Program-made: the position numbers and the translations under genes
In this document: positions 1-8,841 of the stretch, one piece after another
Position numbering within the stretch: the stretch's first letter is position 1
Layout: the number at the start of each line of letters is the position of its first letter
Assembly: GCA_019246375.1 (NCBI GenBank)
Contig: JAFAQO010000136.1
Location: 1-15,722, forward strand
Reading direction: 5' to 3'
Origin: Mycobacterium sp.
GTDB taxonomy: Bacteria; Actinomycetota; Actinomycetes; Mycobacteriales; Mycobacteriaceae
Length of the DNA: 15,722 nucleotides
Notes under the pieces: model-generated
Seen by the model: the letters and a program-made list of their open reading frames with translations, nothing else
What the model was told of the DNA's origin: nothing
The model's database searches: none

Positions 1-412
1 CGGCGGCGGCCGTATTCTTAGAATAACGGCTGCCCTCGTGGAATGCCAGTTGGTATGCGACCTGTGTCGGAACAATCACCGCGATCGCCACTTGCTGATC
101 GCCCTCGGCGATAAGCAACGACACCGTGGTGCCGAGATCGTCGGCCAGTGTGCGCAGAGTGGGCAGGCTCAGCTGGCGCACGTTGCGGTCGAACGACGCA
201 CCCAAGACAGCAAGCCCCGCCGCCGGCCGGTAGCGCCCGTCCTCCCCTTTGGCCACCAACCGGAATTCGGCCAGTGTCCCCAGCAGTCGATACGCGATGG
301 TCCGGTGCACCCCGGCGTGATCGGCGACCTGTTGCACGGTCAGCCCCGCCGGCGCGGCGGCGACCAGCTGAAGCGCGCTGAGCCCTCGGGCCAGCGTTTG
401 GGAACCGGTCAT
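1..412 (-). CDS. IclR-family transcriptional regulator (partial, C-terminus off window)
   Basis: The leftward frame opens with ATG at 412 and stays open to base 1, giving the first 137 residues of a protein usually about 250 long. Residues 8-60 form an IclR-type winged helix-turn-helix (ARGLSALQLVAA, then LTVQQVADHAGVHRTIAYRLLGTL), followed by a short wing ending GRYRPAAGLAVLG. From about residue 78 the effector-binding domain begins (LPTLRTLADDLGTTVSLLIAEG). IclR proteins bind a small organic acid and control an adjacent catabolic operon; MhpR, which controls the E. coli mhp genes, belongs to this family. The gene is divergent from a nine-gene catabolic operon across 131 bases, so local control of that operon and of itself is the natural inference. 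Activator versus repressor cannot be told, and the effector-contacting part of the domain is mostly outside the window. Confidence 0.9.
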   Translation of the reverse strand, partial: MTGSQTLARGLSALQLVAAAPAGLTVQQVADHAGVHRTIAYRLLGTLAEFRLVAKGEDGRYRPAAGLAVLGASFDRNVRQLSLPTLRTLADDLGTTVSLLIAEGDQQVAIAVIVPTQVAYQLAFHEGSRYSKNTAAA

Positions 413-464
413 GGCGTGTGCACCCTTGACAGGCAGGGACCAGAGAGTGATGCTCTAACTATAG

Positions 465-491
465 CGCACATTAGTGTGCGATATTAGCACA
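465..491. promoter_or_regulatory. Overlapping inverted repeats, candidate IclR operator
   Basis: In the 131-base divergent gap (413-543), CGCACA (465-470) pairs with TGTGCG (475-480) across four bases. The same right arm, TGTGC (475-479), also pairs with GCACA (487-491) across seven bases. The pentamer ATTAG occurs at 470-474 and again at 483-487, 13 bases apart. The local A+T richness contrasts with the surrounding GC-rich DNA. A leftward -10-like TATAGT lies at 463-458, just beside the repeats, about 45 bases from the regulator's ATG, but no good -35 is visible. Palindromic sites between an IclR gene and its divergent target are typical for the family. The binding assignment is inference. 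Confidence 0.5.
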
Positions 492-543
492 TACCGTTGG
501 CGGTAATCGAGAGCGGCATTTCCGCACGGCGAGAGAGGAACCG

Positions 544-1407
544 GTGCCGGAGTACGAGAGCGTGTGGAGCGACCTGCAGGGCGTCCCGTTTTCGCAGGGT
601 TACCTCAATGCCGGTGGCATCCGAACGCGCTACCTGCGGGCAGGCGACTCCGGCAAACCGGTGCTCGTGCTGCTGCACGGCTCGGGCGGCCACGCGGAGG
701 CCTACGTCCGCAACCTGGAGGCGCACGCGGAGCATTTCTCGACGTGGTCGATCGACATGCTGGGGCACGGCTACACCGACAAGCCGGGCCACCCACTCGA
801 GATCGGCCACTATGTCGAGCACCTGATGGCCGTCTTGCAAGCCATCGGCGCGCAGCGTGCCAGCCTGTCCGGCGAATCGCTCGGCGGCTGGGTCGCCGCC
901 CGCGCCGCGATCGACCATCCCGACCGGGTCGACCGGCTCGTCCTCAACACCGCCGGTGGATCACAAGCCGATCCCGAAGTGATGCAGCGGATCATCACCC
1001 TGTCGATGGCGGCCGCCGAAAACCCGACCTGGGAAACCGTGCAGGCCCGCATCAAGTGGTTGATGGCCGACAAGTCGAAAAACTATGACGACCTCGTCGC
1101 CAGCCGCCAACGGGTCTACCGGCAGCCGGGATTCGTCGCGGCGATGCGCGACATCATGGCACTGCAAGACCCGCAGATCCGAGCTCGCAACCTGCTCGGC
1201 CCAGACGAGTACCGTGGTATCACCGCACCCACCCTGGTGTTGTGGACCAGCGACGACCCGACAGCCGATGTGACCGAGGGCCGCCGGATCGCGTCGATGA
1301 TTCCTGGTGCGCGTTTTGAGCTCATGGCGGACTGCGGTCACTGGCCACAGTACGAGGACGCCAAAACCTTTAACCGTTTGCACCTCGACTTCTTGCTCGG
1401 GCGCTGA
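544..1407 (+). CDS. Alpha/beta hydrolase, meta-cleavage-product C-C hydrolase type (MhpC/BphD-like)
   Basis: A 287-residue alpha/beta hydrolase, close to the usual 280-290 of meta-cleavage-product hydrolases. Visible are the oxyanion-hole segment LLHGSGG (residues 43-49), the nucleophile elbow GESLGG with Ser112, an acidic residue in TSDD (Asp237 or Asp238), and the catalytic His266 in [10 protein letters not shown]. These enzymes hydrolyse the C-C bond of the vinylogous 1,5-diketone made by extradiol ring cleavage, releasing 2-hydroxypenta-2,4-dienoate and an acid. The GTG start at 544 follows the purine-rich stretch AGAGAGGAA (531-539) and is the first gene after the control region. Two bases separate it from the hydroxylase gene, and an extradiol dioxygenase is two genes on, which supports this role over a generic esterase. 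The exact substrate is unknown; a second hydrolase of this kind closes the operon. Confidence 0.88.
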   Translation: MPEYESVWSDLQGVPFSQGYLNAGGIRTRYLRAGDSGKPVLVLLHGSGGHAEAYVRNLEAHAEHFSTWSIDMLGHGYTDKPGHPLEIGHYVEHLMAVLQAIGAQRASLSGESLGGWVAARAAIDHPDRVDRLVLNTAGGSQADPEVMQRIITLSMAAAENPTWETVQARIKWLMADKSKNYDDLVASRQRVYRQPGFVAAMRDIMALQDPQIRARNLLGPDEYRGITAPTLVLWTSDDPTADVTEGRRIASMIPGARFELMADCGHWPQYEDAKTFNRLHLDFLLGR

Positions 1408-1409
1408 TC

Positions 1410-3098
1410 GTGGCAATTGAGGTCGACGTCGTCGTGGTCGGGGCGGGTCCCGTGGGGTTGACACTGGCCAATATCCTTGGGCTGCAGGGTGTTCGCACGT
1501 TAGTGCTCGAAGAGCGGAAAACACTGATCGACTATCCCCGGGGCGTGGGTCTCGACGACGAAGCGCTGCGCACCTTTCAGGCCATCGGTCTCGTCGACCG
1601 TGTCCTGCCGCACACGGTCCCCAACCAGATCCTGCGATTCTACGACGCCAAGCGGCGCCTGCTTGCCGAGATGTCGCCACCCGACGCCCGATTCGGCTGG
1701 CCTAAGCGAAACGGCTTCGTCCAACCGATGGTGGATGCTGAATTACTCGGTGGTCTGGACAGATTCGACCATGTCGAGGTTTGGTGGGGCCGTCCGATGA
1801 CGTCGTGTGTGCAAAGCGATGATGCGGTGACGGTCGAGTGCGGCGGCGATGATGCTGCATCAACGCTGCGGGCTCGCTACGTCGTCGGCTGCGACGGCGG
1901 CCGAAGCGCCACCCGCGGGTTGATGGGAGTGTCATTCGACGGAACTACCTCGCCGACGCGCTGGCTGGTCGTCGACATCGCGAACGACCCCCTGGGGCAT
2001 CCCAATAGCGAGGTCGGCGCCGATCCCGCCCGCCCGTATGCCTCCATCTCGATTGCACACGGGATTCGGCGCTTCGAGTTCATGATTCATGCCAACGAGT
2101 CAGACGAAGAAGCCGAAGATCGCGCATTCATCAGGCGCATGCTCGCATTGCTGGTGCCACATCCCGAACGGGTTGACATCATTCGACATCGGATCTATAC
2201 CCATCACTCGCGGATCGCCGGTGCCTTCCGTCGCGGACGTCTGCTGTTGGCCGGTGACGCCGCGCATCTGATGCCGGTGTGGCAGGGACAGGGCTACAAC
2301 AGCGGTATCCGAGACGCAGCGAATCTGGGCTGGAAGCTGGCGGCGGTGGTCACCGGCCGCGCCGACGACGCGTTGCTGGACACCTATGACGTCGAACGGC
2401 GCAAGCACGCCCGGGCCATGATCGACTTGTCCACCATAGTGGGACGGGTGATTTCGCCGACCAACCGCCGAGTCGCCGCGGTGCGGGACGTCATCGTGCG
2501 CTCAGCGTCAATCGTGCCCTCGCTCAAGCGATATGTGCTCGAGATGCGGTTCAAGCCGATGCCGCGATACGAGCACGGCGCTGTGGTCCACCCCGAACCG
2601 GCCGACGCCGACTCACCGGCCGGCACTCTATTCATCCAACCGCCGGTTGATACCCGGGACCGGGAAAACGTCTTGCTCGACGACGTGCTGGGCGGCTGGT
2701 TCGCCATTTTGTGCTGGAACAACAACCCGCGCGAAATACTTGGCGCCCAGGCGTTTACGGCGTGGAAAACGTTGGGTGCGCGGTTCGTCGCCGTTCGCCC
2801 CATGACTCAGCTGCACTGGGCCGGCCACGACGATCCCGATGTTGTGATCGTCGGTGACCGTACCGGCGCTTTGAAGGCCTGGTTTGACGCGCACAGAGAA
2901 TCCGTGCTGTTTTTGCGCCCCGATCGCTGCATTGCCGGCGCCTGCATCGCTCAGCTTGCGCCCGAGCTGAGTACCGCGCTTTTCGATGCCCTCAACTTGA
3001 TTGCGGGAAGGGGTGATTTCCAAGGTGCCACTGGCTCTGTGCTGTATGTCCCACAGCCCGCTGCTGAATCTGCCGGGGCCGTCGCAAGACCTTCTTGA
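1410..3098 (+). CDS. mhpA: FAD-dependent aromatic hydroxylase, MhpA-like (3-(3-hydroxyphenyl)propionate hydroxylase family)
   Basis: A 562-residue class A flavoprotein monooxygenase. The Rossmann motif [13 protein letters not shown] lies at residues 8-20 (GxGxxG 11-16), the DG motif [10 protein letters not shown] at 160-169, and the second FAD-binding GD motif [15 protein letters not shown] at 281-295, followed by [15 protein letters not shown]. The [16 protein letters not shown] segment is typical of MhpA-type hydroxylases. The family uses NAD(P)H and O2 to add a second, ortho hydroxyl to a phenolic acid, giving the catechol substrate of the extradiol dioxygenase encoded next. The C-terminal ~170 residues form the thioredoxin-like domain seen in long members of the group. 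The GTG start is two bases after the hydrolase stop, implying translational coupling. The last 74 bases overlap the dioxygenase gene in another frame. Family is certain; the substrate (3-hydroxyphenylpropionate or a bulkier analogue) is inferred. Confidence 0.88.
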   Translation: MAIEVDVVVVGAGPVGLTLANILGLQGVRTLVLEERKTLIDYPRGVGLDDEALRTFQAIGLVDRVLPHTVPNQILRFYDAKRRLLAEMSPPDARFGWPKRNGFVQPMVDAELLGGLDRFDHVEVWWGRPMTSCVQSDDAVTVECGGDDAASTLRARYVVGCDGGRSATRGLMGVSFDGTTSPTRWLVVDIANDPLGHPNSEVGADPARPYASISIAHGIRRFEFMIHANESDEEAEDRAFIRRMLALLVPHPERVDIIRHRIYTHHSRIAGAFRRGRLLLAGDAAHLMPVWQGQGYNSGIRDAANLGWKLAAVVTGRADDALLDTYDVERRKHARAMIDLSTIVGRVISPTNRRVAAVRDVIVRSASIVPSLKRYVLEMRFKPMPRYEHGAVVHPEPADADSPAGTLFIQPPVDTRDRENVLLDDVLGGWFAILCWNNNPREILGAQAFTAWKTLGARFVAVRPMTQLHWAGHDDPDVVIVGDRTGALKAWFDAHRESVLFLRPDRCIAGACIAQLAPELSTALFDALNLIAGRGDFQGATGSVLYVPQPAAESAGAVARPS

Positions 3099-3966
3099 CG
3101 ACATCGACGCCGCGATCACCGCGGCCCGCGAGTTCGTTTCCGATTACGACCCCGAACTCGTTGTTATCTTCGCACCCGACCACTACAACGGGTTCTTCTA
3201 TAAGGTGATGCCGCCGTTTTGCATTGGCACGCAAGCGCAAGGCGTCGGTGACTACGGCACTTATGCCGGACCACTCGACGTTCCCGAAGGTATTGCCGAA
3301 GCTTGCGCGCAAGCCGTGCTCGCCGCAGGAGTCGACGTCGCGGTATCGGCGAGCATGGACGTCGATCACGGCACCGTCCAACCCCTGGAGAAATTGTTCG
3401 GCGATGCCGGCGCGCGGCCTGTGCTGCCCATCTTCATCAATTCGGTGGCTACGCCGCTGGGACCGTTGAGCCGGTCGAGAATACTCGGCACCGCGGTGGG
3501 CAGCTTTCTGGCAACCCTGGAGAAGCGAGTGCTGGTGATCGGATCTGGCGGCCTGTCGCATGATCCGCCGGTGCCAACGTTGGCGACCGCTAGTCAGACT
3601 GTCCGGGAGCGGATTGTGCAAGGCCGGCCGATGACATCCGAGCAGCGGCTCGCCCGACAGACCGCGGTGATCGACGCCGCCCATGATTTCGCCCGGGGAA
3701 GCAGCGCGCTGCAACCACTCAACCCGGCATGGGATCATCGTTTTCTGGAGTTTGTCGACGGGGGACAACTCGCCAACCTTGACCTCTGGTCCAACTCCTT
3801 CATCACCCATGAAGGCGGTAGCTCCGCGCATGAAATCCGCACCTGGGTGGCTGCTTTCGCCGCACTGGCCGCAACGGGTCCGTACCAGACCACGCTGCGC
3901 TATTACAAACCGGCCGCTGAACTGATCGCCGGCTTCGCCATCAGAACGGCGGTGCCGACGACGTGA
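3025..3966 (+). CDS. mhpB: Extradiol dioxygenase, MhpB-like 2,3-dihydroxyphenylpropionate 1,2-dioxygenase
   Basis: A class III (LigB-type) Fe(II) extradiol dioxygenase that opens a catechol ring by meta cleavage. From the GTG at 3025 it is 313 residues, against 314 in E. coli MhpB. Conserved blocks are SHSPLL (9-14), [18 protein letters not shown] (49-66), [11 protein letters not shown] (112-122), [14 protein letters not shown] (132-145), [12 protein letters not shown] (173-184), HPLNP-like QPLNPAWD and [12 protein letters not shown]. With this start the acid-base histidines fall at 115 and 179, the positions known for E. coli MhpB, which argues for it over in-frame TTG 3001 or GTG 3013. GGAAGGGG at 3006-3013 can serve as ribosome binding site, though spaced at 11 bases. 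The gene overlaps the hydroxylase by 74 bases and its stop overlaps the next start (GTGA). Side-chain specificity cannot be read from sequence alone. Confidence 0.93.
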   Translation: MPLALCCMSHSPLLNLPGPSQDLLDDIDAAITAAREFVSDYDPELVVIFAPDHYNGFFYKVMPPFCIGTQAQGVGDYGTYAGPLDVPEGIAEACAQAVLAAGVDVAVSASMDVDHGTVQPLEKLFGDAGARPVLPIFINSVATPLGPLSRSRILGTAVGSFLATLEKRVLVIGSGGLSHDPPVPTLATASQTVRERIVQGRPMTSEQRLARQTAVIDAAHDFARGSSALQPLNPAWDHRFLEFVDGGQLANLDLWSNSFITHEGGSSAHEIRTWVAAFAALAATGPYQTTLRYYKPAAELIAGFAIRTAVPTT

Positions 3967-5708
3967 CCCCGGCGAATTCTTTCGACCCCTTCGATCACGT
4001 CGTCGACGTGCTCGTCGTCGGGTCCGGAGGTGGCGGCATGACGGCGGCGCTTACCGCCGACGCGGCCGGTCTGCACACGTTGGTCGTGGAGAAGTCCTCT
4101 TACTTCGGCGGTTCTACCGCCCTTTCCGGCGGCGGGATATGGGTACCGGGCGCACCTGCGCAGCGAAGGGCGGGCTGCGCGCCGTCACCGCAGGGCGTTG
4201 TGGAATATCTTCGCCAGATCACCGGTGGCAGCGTCAGCGACGCCCGCATACAGCAGTACGTCAAGTCGTCACCGGAAATGATGGCGTTTCTCGAGCAGCT
4301 CAGCCCGTGGTTCGAGTTCGTCTGGAAGCCCGGCTATGCCGACTACTATCCAGAATTGCCCGGCGGTTCTGAACTCGGCAGCACAATCAACGTCCCACCG
4401 ATCGATCTGCGCAAGTTGGGCGATGACGAGCAGAGTTTGCTGCATCCGTTGGCGCTGGCGCCTAAGGGGATCTGGCTGGGCCCCAAGGAGCTTCGATCAT
4501 TCTACCGAATCCGACAGTCCTGGGCCGGTAAAGGCGTTCTGCTGAAGTTGATTTCGCGCATGGTGCGGGCCCGGCTGTTCGGCGAGCGGATAGCGGCCAT
4601 CGGGCAATCGCTGGCTGCGCGGTTACGGCTGGCGATGAAAGATCGCGGTATCCCGCTATGGCTTGGATCGCCGATGACCGCGCTGCTCACCGATGCCGAC
4701 GGATCAGTCACTGGTGCAATCGTTGACCGAGACGGGCAGCCACAGCGAATCTGCACACGCCACGGAGTCATCCTGGCGGCCGGTGGTTTTGACCACGACC
4801 TTGCCTGGCGCAAAGAACACCAACCCGTGGTCGATCGAGATTGGAGCTTCGGCAATCCCGCCGCCATGGGCGACGGTATCCGTGCAGCACAAGCAGTCGG
4901 CGGCGACACCGATCTGCTCGATGAGGCATGGTGGTTTCCGGCTATCCAATGGCCGGATGGCCGAATGCAGTTCATGCTCAACGAACGCATGATGCCGTCG
5001 CAGTTCATCGTCAACGGCGATGGGAAGCGATTCATCAACGAGGCAGCGCCCTACATGGACTTCGGCCACGCCATGATCGAGGGCCAGAAGGCCGGCGTCA
5101 CCCACATCCCGTGCTGGCTCATCACCGACCACAGATCATGGAATCGCTATGTCATCGCAGGGCACCTGCCGATACCGAGAATTCCCGGCGCACCCGTCCC
5201 CACTGGGCGCAAGGTGCCCTCAGCGTGGTTGGACTCGGGTGTGGTCAAAGCGGCGATGAGCTGGGACGAGCTCGCAGCCAAGATCACGGTCCCGGCAGAT
5301 CACCTGTGCCAGACCGCTGCGCGCTTCAATGAGCTGGCCCGCAAGGGCCACGATGACGACTTCAACCGGGGCGACAGCGTTTACGACAACTACTATGGGG
5401 ACCCCACGCTGGCAAATCCCAATCTATACCCCATCGGAAAGCCGCCCTACTACGCCTTTCAAATCGTCCTCGGTGACCTTGGCACATCAGGTGGTCTGCG
5501 CACCGACGAATATGCCCGGGTAATGCGCTCGGATGGCAGCGTGGTGCCCGGACTGTACGCGGTGGGCAACACCGCAGCGCCGGTAATGGGACGCAGTTAC
5601 GCCGGCGCCGGCGCGACTATCGGGCCGGCCATGACCTTCGGCTATGTCGCAGCAAAACACCTTGTCAACCACACGCTTATTACTCACAGGAGGAAGCAAA
5701 AGCAATGA
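3963..5708 (+). CDS. FAD-binding dehydrogenase, 3-ketosteroid-delta1-dehydrogenase (KstD)-like
   Basis: A 581-residue flavoprotein of the fumarate reductase/KstD superfamily. The N-terminal FAD motif [19 protein letters not shown] is at residues 14-32, with [20 protein letters not shown] at 41-60. The C-terminal cap [36 protein letters not shown] is the usual KstD-type end. [12 protein letters not shown] (124-135) and [19 protein letters not shown] (494 onward, Tyr496/Tyr497) resemble the regions that carry KstD catalytic tyrosines. Enzymes of this group desaturate a ring carbon pair next to a ketone, passing electrons through FAD. It is joined to the dioxygenase gene by a GTGA overlap and to the next gene by ATGA. 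No such enzyme belongs to the classical mhp pathway, so it may introduce double bonds into an alicyclic ketone before aromatic hydroxylation. A steroid substrate is possible but not indicated by other genes here. Confidence 0.85.
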   Translation: MTPANSFDPFDHVVDVLVVGSGGGGMTAALTADAAGLHTLVVEKSSYFGGSTALSGGGIWVPGAPAQRRAGCAPSPQGVVEYLRQITGGSVSDARIQQYVKSSPEMMAFLEQLSPWFEFVWKPGYADYYPELPGGSELGSTINVPPIDLRKLGDDEQSLLHPLALAPKGIWLGPKELRSFYRIRQSWAGKGVLLKLISRMVRARLFGERIAAIGQSLAARLRLAMKDRGIPLWLGSPMTALLTDADGSVTGAIVDRDGQPQRICTRHGVILAAGGFDHDLAWRKEHQPVVDRDWSFGNPAAMGDGIRAAQAVGGDTDLLDEAWWFPAIQWPDGRMQFMLNERMMPSQFIVNGDGKRFINEAAPYMDFGHAMIEGQKAGVTHIPCWLITDHRSWNRYVIAGHLPIPRIPGAPVPTGRKVPSAWLDSGVVKAAMSWDELAAKITVPADHLCQTAARFNELARKGHDDDFNRGDSVYDNYYGDPTLANPNLYPIGKPPYYAFQIVLGDLGTSGGLRTDEYARVMRSDGSVVPGLYAVGNTAAPVMGRSYAGAGATIGPAMTFGYVAAKHLVNHTLITHRRKQKQ

Positions 5709-7006
5709 AGATCTCGCTGTTCTACGAATTCGCCTTGCCGCGGCCCTGGGTACCCGACGACGAGCACGTCTTGCTGCAGGACTGCCTCGACGAGGTGGAA
5801 GCGGCAGACAAGGCCGGGTTTTCCACGGTTTGGCTCACCGAGCACCACTTCCTGGAGGAGTACTGTCACTCCACCGCGCCGGAAATCTTCTTGGCCGCGG
5901 CCAGCCAGCGCACCAAGGACATCCGGCTCGGATTCGGCATCATGCATCTTCCGCCTGTCGTCAACCACCCGGCCCGGGTGGCCGAACGTATTGCCACCCT
6001 TGACCTCGTCTCCAACGGCCGCATCGAGTTCGGCACTGGAGAATCGTCCTCCGTGGGTGAACTCGGTGGATTCGGCATCGACCCCGCCGACAAACGGGCT
6101 CAGTGGGAGGAAGCCCTCGAGGTAGCGATCCGCTGCATGATCGAGGAGCCGTTCAGCGGATTCAAGGGCCAGCACATCGAGATGCCGGCGCGCAATGTCA
6201 TCCCCAAGCCGATGCAAAAGCCCCATCCGCCGGTCTGGGTTGCCTGCACCCGACCGGCGACGGTGCAAATGGCCGCCCAAAAGTGCATTGGCGCATTGAG
6301 CTTCGCCTACACGGGTCCTGGCCCGCTGACGGAGCGGGTGAACGGCTACTACAAGGAGTTCGAAGAGAACGGCGTCCCGGTCACACCGGCGATCAACCCG
6401 AACATACTCGCCATCGGCGGTGACCTGTCGATGATGGTGGCCCGCACCGATGAACAGGCGCTTCAACGCCTCGGAAAGGGCGGCGGATTCTTCTCGTTCG
6501 GGATCATGCACTACTACATGACCGGTGTGCACACACCCGGGCGCACCGGCGTGTGGAAGCGGTATCTCGAGGAAGTCGAAAAGGATCCGACGCTGGCTTA
6601 CGGACCCGGGCGAGGCGCCATCGGCGCGCCGGCCACCGTGCGAGAGTTCCTTCGTGGCTATGAAGAAAGCGGAGTCGACGAGATCATCTTGTTGCTCAAC
6701 CCGCGCAGCCACGAGGGCACCATGGAATCCATCGAGATCATGGGCAAAGAGGTGCTGCCGGAATTCATCGAGCGTGACGCCAAAGCGGTCGCCGACAAGG
6801 CGAAGCGGCTTGCACCCGTCATCGACAAGATCGAGGCGCGTCGGCCGGAGTCGACCACGCCGGAGTTCGACGAAAACTACGCCTTCGGCGGACTGCCCAC
6901 CGGCCGAGGCGGCAAGTACACCGCCAGCGAGATCCCCGAGGCGATGGCCGAGATCAACGAGGGCCGCGTGCAGGCAGCGCGGCGCGCCAAGGAGCAGGGT
7001 TCGTGA
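5705..7006 (+). CDS. LLM-class (luciferase-like) flavin-dependent oxidoreductase
   Basis: A 433-residue bacterial-luciferase-like protein. The N-terminus [15 protein letters not shown] starts the TIM barrel. TVWLTEHHFLEEY (41-53), LGFGIMHLPPVVNHPARVAERIATLD (75-100) and LVSNGRIEFGTGESS (101-115) are typical LLM signatures, as is the PHPPVWVACTRP strand further on. Family members use reduced FMN or F420; monooxygenase members insert oxygen into ketones or aldehydes and need a partner that supplies FMNH2. An FMN reductase gene lies three genes downstream, which favours a two-component FMN monooxygenase, though F420 use is common in mycobacteria and is not excluded. The C-terminal ~70 residues, charged and helical, extend past the usual 330-370 length. 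The ATG overlaps the previous stop (ATGA), and AGGAGG at 5688-5693 precedes it, giving probably the strongest ribosome binding site in the operon. Confidence 0.88.
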   Translation: MKISLFYEFALPRPWVPDDEHVLLQDCLDEVEAADKAGFSTVWLTEHHFLEEYCHSTAPEIFLAAASQRTKDIRLGFGIMHLPPVVNHPARVAERIATLDLVSNGRIEFGTGESSSVGELGGFGIDPADKRAQWEEALEVAIRCMIEEPFSGFKGQHIEMPARNVIPKPMQKPHPPVWVACTRPATVQMAAQKCIGALSFAYTGPGPLTERVNGYYKEFEENGVPVTPAINPNILAIGGDLSMMVARTDEQALQRLGKGGGFFSFGIMHYYMTGVHTPGRTGVWKRYLEEVEKDPTLAYGPGRGAIGAPATVREFLRGYEESGVDEIILLLNPRSHEGTMESIEIMGKEVLPEFIERDAKAVADKAKRLAPVIDKIEARRPESTTPEFDENYAFGGLPTGRGGKYTASEIPEAMAEINEGRVQAARRAKEQGS

Positions 7007-7026
7007 CAACGGAAGACTGCTGAGCC

Positions 7027-7857
7027 TTGGGACAGATCGACGAACTGTGGCGGTACGACGGTCGCCGTGTGGTGGTGACCGGATGTGCTTCGGGTATCGG
7101 CGCGCAGGTTGTGCGGCAGCTCACCGAACTCGGCGCGGACGTCGTCGGCTTGGACAAGCAGCCGCCGAAGTCCGACGTCGGAGAGTTCTTTCGCGTCGAC
7201 CTCGCCGATGCTGAGTCGATCGATCGCGCTGTCGCGTCGCTCGGGCCAACTGTCGATTCGCTGTTCAACGTCGCTGGTGTCTCTTCGGGAATCGGCGATC
7301 CGCTGCTCGTGGTCACAATCAATTTCCTTGGCCTGCGGCATATCACCGAGGCGGTGACTCCCAAGATGGCGCCAGGTTCATCAATCGTGAGCGTGTCCTC
7401 GCTCGCTGCCGCCGCATACCGCGAGCATCAGGAGACCGTCGCCGGACTGCTGAACACACAGACCATCCAAGAGGGCATCGGCTGGTGCCATAGCCACCCC
7501 GAAGCGCTGGCCGACGGAGGCTACCGATTGTCGAAAGAAGCGATCATTCTCTACACCATGAGAAGTACCGCCGCTCTTGGCGCTCAAGGCATTCGCATCA
7601 ACTGCACCGGTCCGGGCGTGACCGAGACTCCGATACTCGACCAGCTTCGAGCGGCCTACGGCCAAGCCTACCTCGACCAGATACCGAAGCCGTTGGGCCG
7701 TGTTGCCCACCCGTGCGAGCAGGCCGCCGTGTTGGCCTTCTTGAATAGCCAAGCGGCAAGCTATATCTCCGGCCAGGTTCTGTGGGTTGACGGTGGAAAC
7801 GTGGGCGCCGCGATTGCCGATGGACTCGAACCGGGACGGGCGCCGTGGCCAGCCTGA
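7027..7857 (+). CDS. Short-chain dehydrogenase/reductase, 3alpha-hydroxysteroid dehydrogenase-like
   Basis: A 276-residue classical SDR. Cofactor motif TGCASGIG is at residues 18-25, with Asp43 at the end of beta-2 (VVGLDK), which favours NAD(H). NVAG is at 81-84, the catalytic serine in VSVSSLAA (about 124-125), and YRLSK gives Tyr166 and Lys170. PGVTETPIL and ISGQVLWVDGG complete the fold. About 40 residues separate Ser from Tyr, more than the usual 12-14; this insertion is typical of the Comamonas 3alpha-HSD/carbonyl reductase subgroup. Such enzymes interconvert a ring alcohol and a ketone, so it may produce the ketone used by the KstD-like or LLM enzyme. Start TTG at 7027 is supported by GGAAGA (7011-7016) ten bases upstream; it lies 20 bases after the previous stop. 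The end overlaps the cyclase gene by 13 bases. Confidence 0.87.
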   Translation: MGQIDELWRYDGRRVVVTGCASGIGAQVVRQLTELGADVVGLDKQPPKSDVGEFFRVDLADAESIDRAVASLGPTVDSLFNVAGVSSGIGDPLLVVTINFLGLRHITEAVTPKMAPGSSIVSVSSLAAAAYREHQETVAGLLNTQTIQEGIGWCHSHPEALADGGYRLSKEAIILYTMRSTAALGAQGIRINCTGPGVTETPILDQLRAAYGQAYLDQIPKPLGRVAHPCEQAAVLAFLNSQAASYISGQVLWVDGGNVGAAIADGLEPGRAPWPA

Positions 7858-8834
7858 ACGACTTCCGGTGTGTCGCTCGCGATGTGCGCAATTGGGGACG
7901 GTGGGGCGATGACGACGAGCTCGGCACACTCAATTTCATCTCTGCGGACAAGGTCCGGCAAGCGGCGAGTCTGGTACGGCACGGCAAGGTGTTTCCGCTT
8001 GGAGTGGACTTCGGCTCCGCCGGGCCGCAGGGTGCGTTCAAGTTCCGGCACAACCCGATACATGTCATGACCGTCGACGGGGGCGACGCCGGCACGCTGG
8101 CCAAGTACGGTCCTGAATGGGCGGCCAACTCGGTAGCACAACAATTGAGCGGGTACTTCGAGGACAACCCGTTCCGATTCAACGACGACATGATCATCAT
8201 GTCGCTGCAGGCCGCCACCCAATGGGACGCGCTGTCGCACGTCTACTACGACGACCAGCTCTACAACGGTTTCCCGGCGAGTTCGGTAACCAGCCTCGGG
8301 GCATTTCACTGCGGCATCGACAAGGTCGACGGCAAGGGCATCACCTCGCGCGGTGTGCTGCTCGACCTCGTGCGTCATCGCGGTGCACAGACCTTCCTCG
8401 AACACGGCAACCCGATCACGCCGGAAGAACTCGATGAAGTCGTTCGGTCACAGGAAGTGAGAGTCGGCCGAGGCGACATCCTCCTGATCCATACCGGTTG
8501 GTGGGCAAGGTTTCTCAGTACCGGCGACGGAGCCGAAATGGGTTCGGGATTGGACTGGCGCTGCGCCGGGTGGCTGCACGATCACGAGATCGCGGCGGTG
8601 GCCGCCGACAACCTCATGGTCGAAGACCCGGTATCCGGTGTGGAGGGAACGTTTTTGCCGATGCACATGCTGTGCCTGCGCGACATGGGTTTGACCTTGG
8701 GCGAATACTGGGACCTCACTGCTCTGGCGGCCGATTGTGCCGCTGATGGCGTGTTTGAATTCCAGCTCATCGCGCCCCCGCTGCGAGTCGTGGGCGCGGT
8801 TGGCTCACCAGTGAATCCGATTGCAATTAAATAG
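7845..8834 (+). CDS. Cyclase-family (kynurenine-formamidase-like) hydrolase
   Basis: A 329-residue member of the putative cyclase family (Pfam PF04199), which includes metal-dependent kynurenine formamidase and isatin hydrolase. The N-terminal NWGRWGDDDELGTLNFIS (16-33), SLQAATQWDALSHVYYD (120-136), SRGVLLDLVRHRG (168-180) and VGRGDILLIHTGW (207-219) are family landmarks. The family metal motif is HxGTHxDxPxH. Here its first two histidines are replaced by Gln122 and Gln126, while Asp128 and His132 remain; the TQWDALSHV form is, to my knowledge, found in a subgroup of longer actinobacterial members, so it need not mean inactivity. The likely role is hydrolysis of a cyclic amide, lactone or activated ring product of the pathway. 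GTG 7845 lies inside the end of the SDR gene, implying coupling. Function within the pathway is not established. Confidence 0.82.
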   Translation: MASLNDFRCVARDVRNWGRWGDDDELGTLNFISADKVRQAASLVRHGKVFPLGVDFGSAGPQGAFKFRHNPIHVMTVDGGDAGTLAKYGPEWAANSVAQQLSGYFEDNPFRFNDDMIIMSLQAATQWDALSHVYYDDQLYNGFPASSVTSLGAFHCGIDKVDGKGITSRGVLLDLVRHRGAQTFLEHGNPITPEELDEVVRSQEVRVGRGDILLIHTGWWARFLSTGDGAEMGSGLDWRCAGWLHDHEIAAVAADNLMVEDPVSGVEGTFLPMHMLCLRDMGLTLGEYWDLTALAADCAADGVFEFQLIAPPLRVVGAVGSPVNPIAIK

Positions 8835-8841
8835 GTACAAG

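Noticed and set aside
426..431. Consensus-like -35 TTGACA on the plus strand before the operon
   Set aside because: No -10 hexamer is found at 16-19 bases; the nearest TA-rich hexamers are 22-28 bases away, so a promoter cannot be supported.
484..918. Minus-strand frame of 144 codons opposite the first hydrolase, next to the divergent gap
   Set aside because: It runs antisense to an intact alpha/beta hydrolase, has no family motif, and would delete the regulatory gap.
961..1680. Minus-strand frame of 239 codons spanning the hydrolase-hydroxylase junction
   Set aside because: Low-complexity Arg/Pro/Ala translation with no domain; both sense genes are strongly supported.
5684..7009. A 441-codon open frame on the minus strand opposite the LLM gene
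   Set aside because: It is the antisense shadow of a well-supported luciferase-like gene in GC-rich DNA; its translation is Arg/Gly/His-rich and shows no recognisable domain or ribosome binding site.
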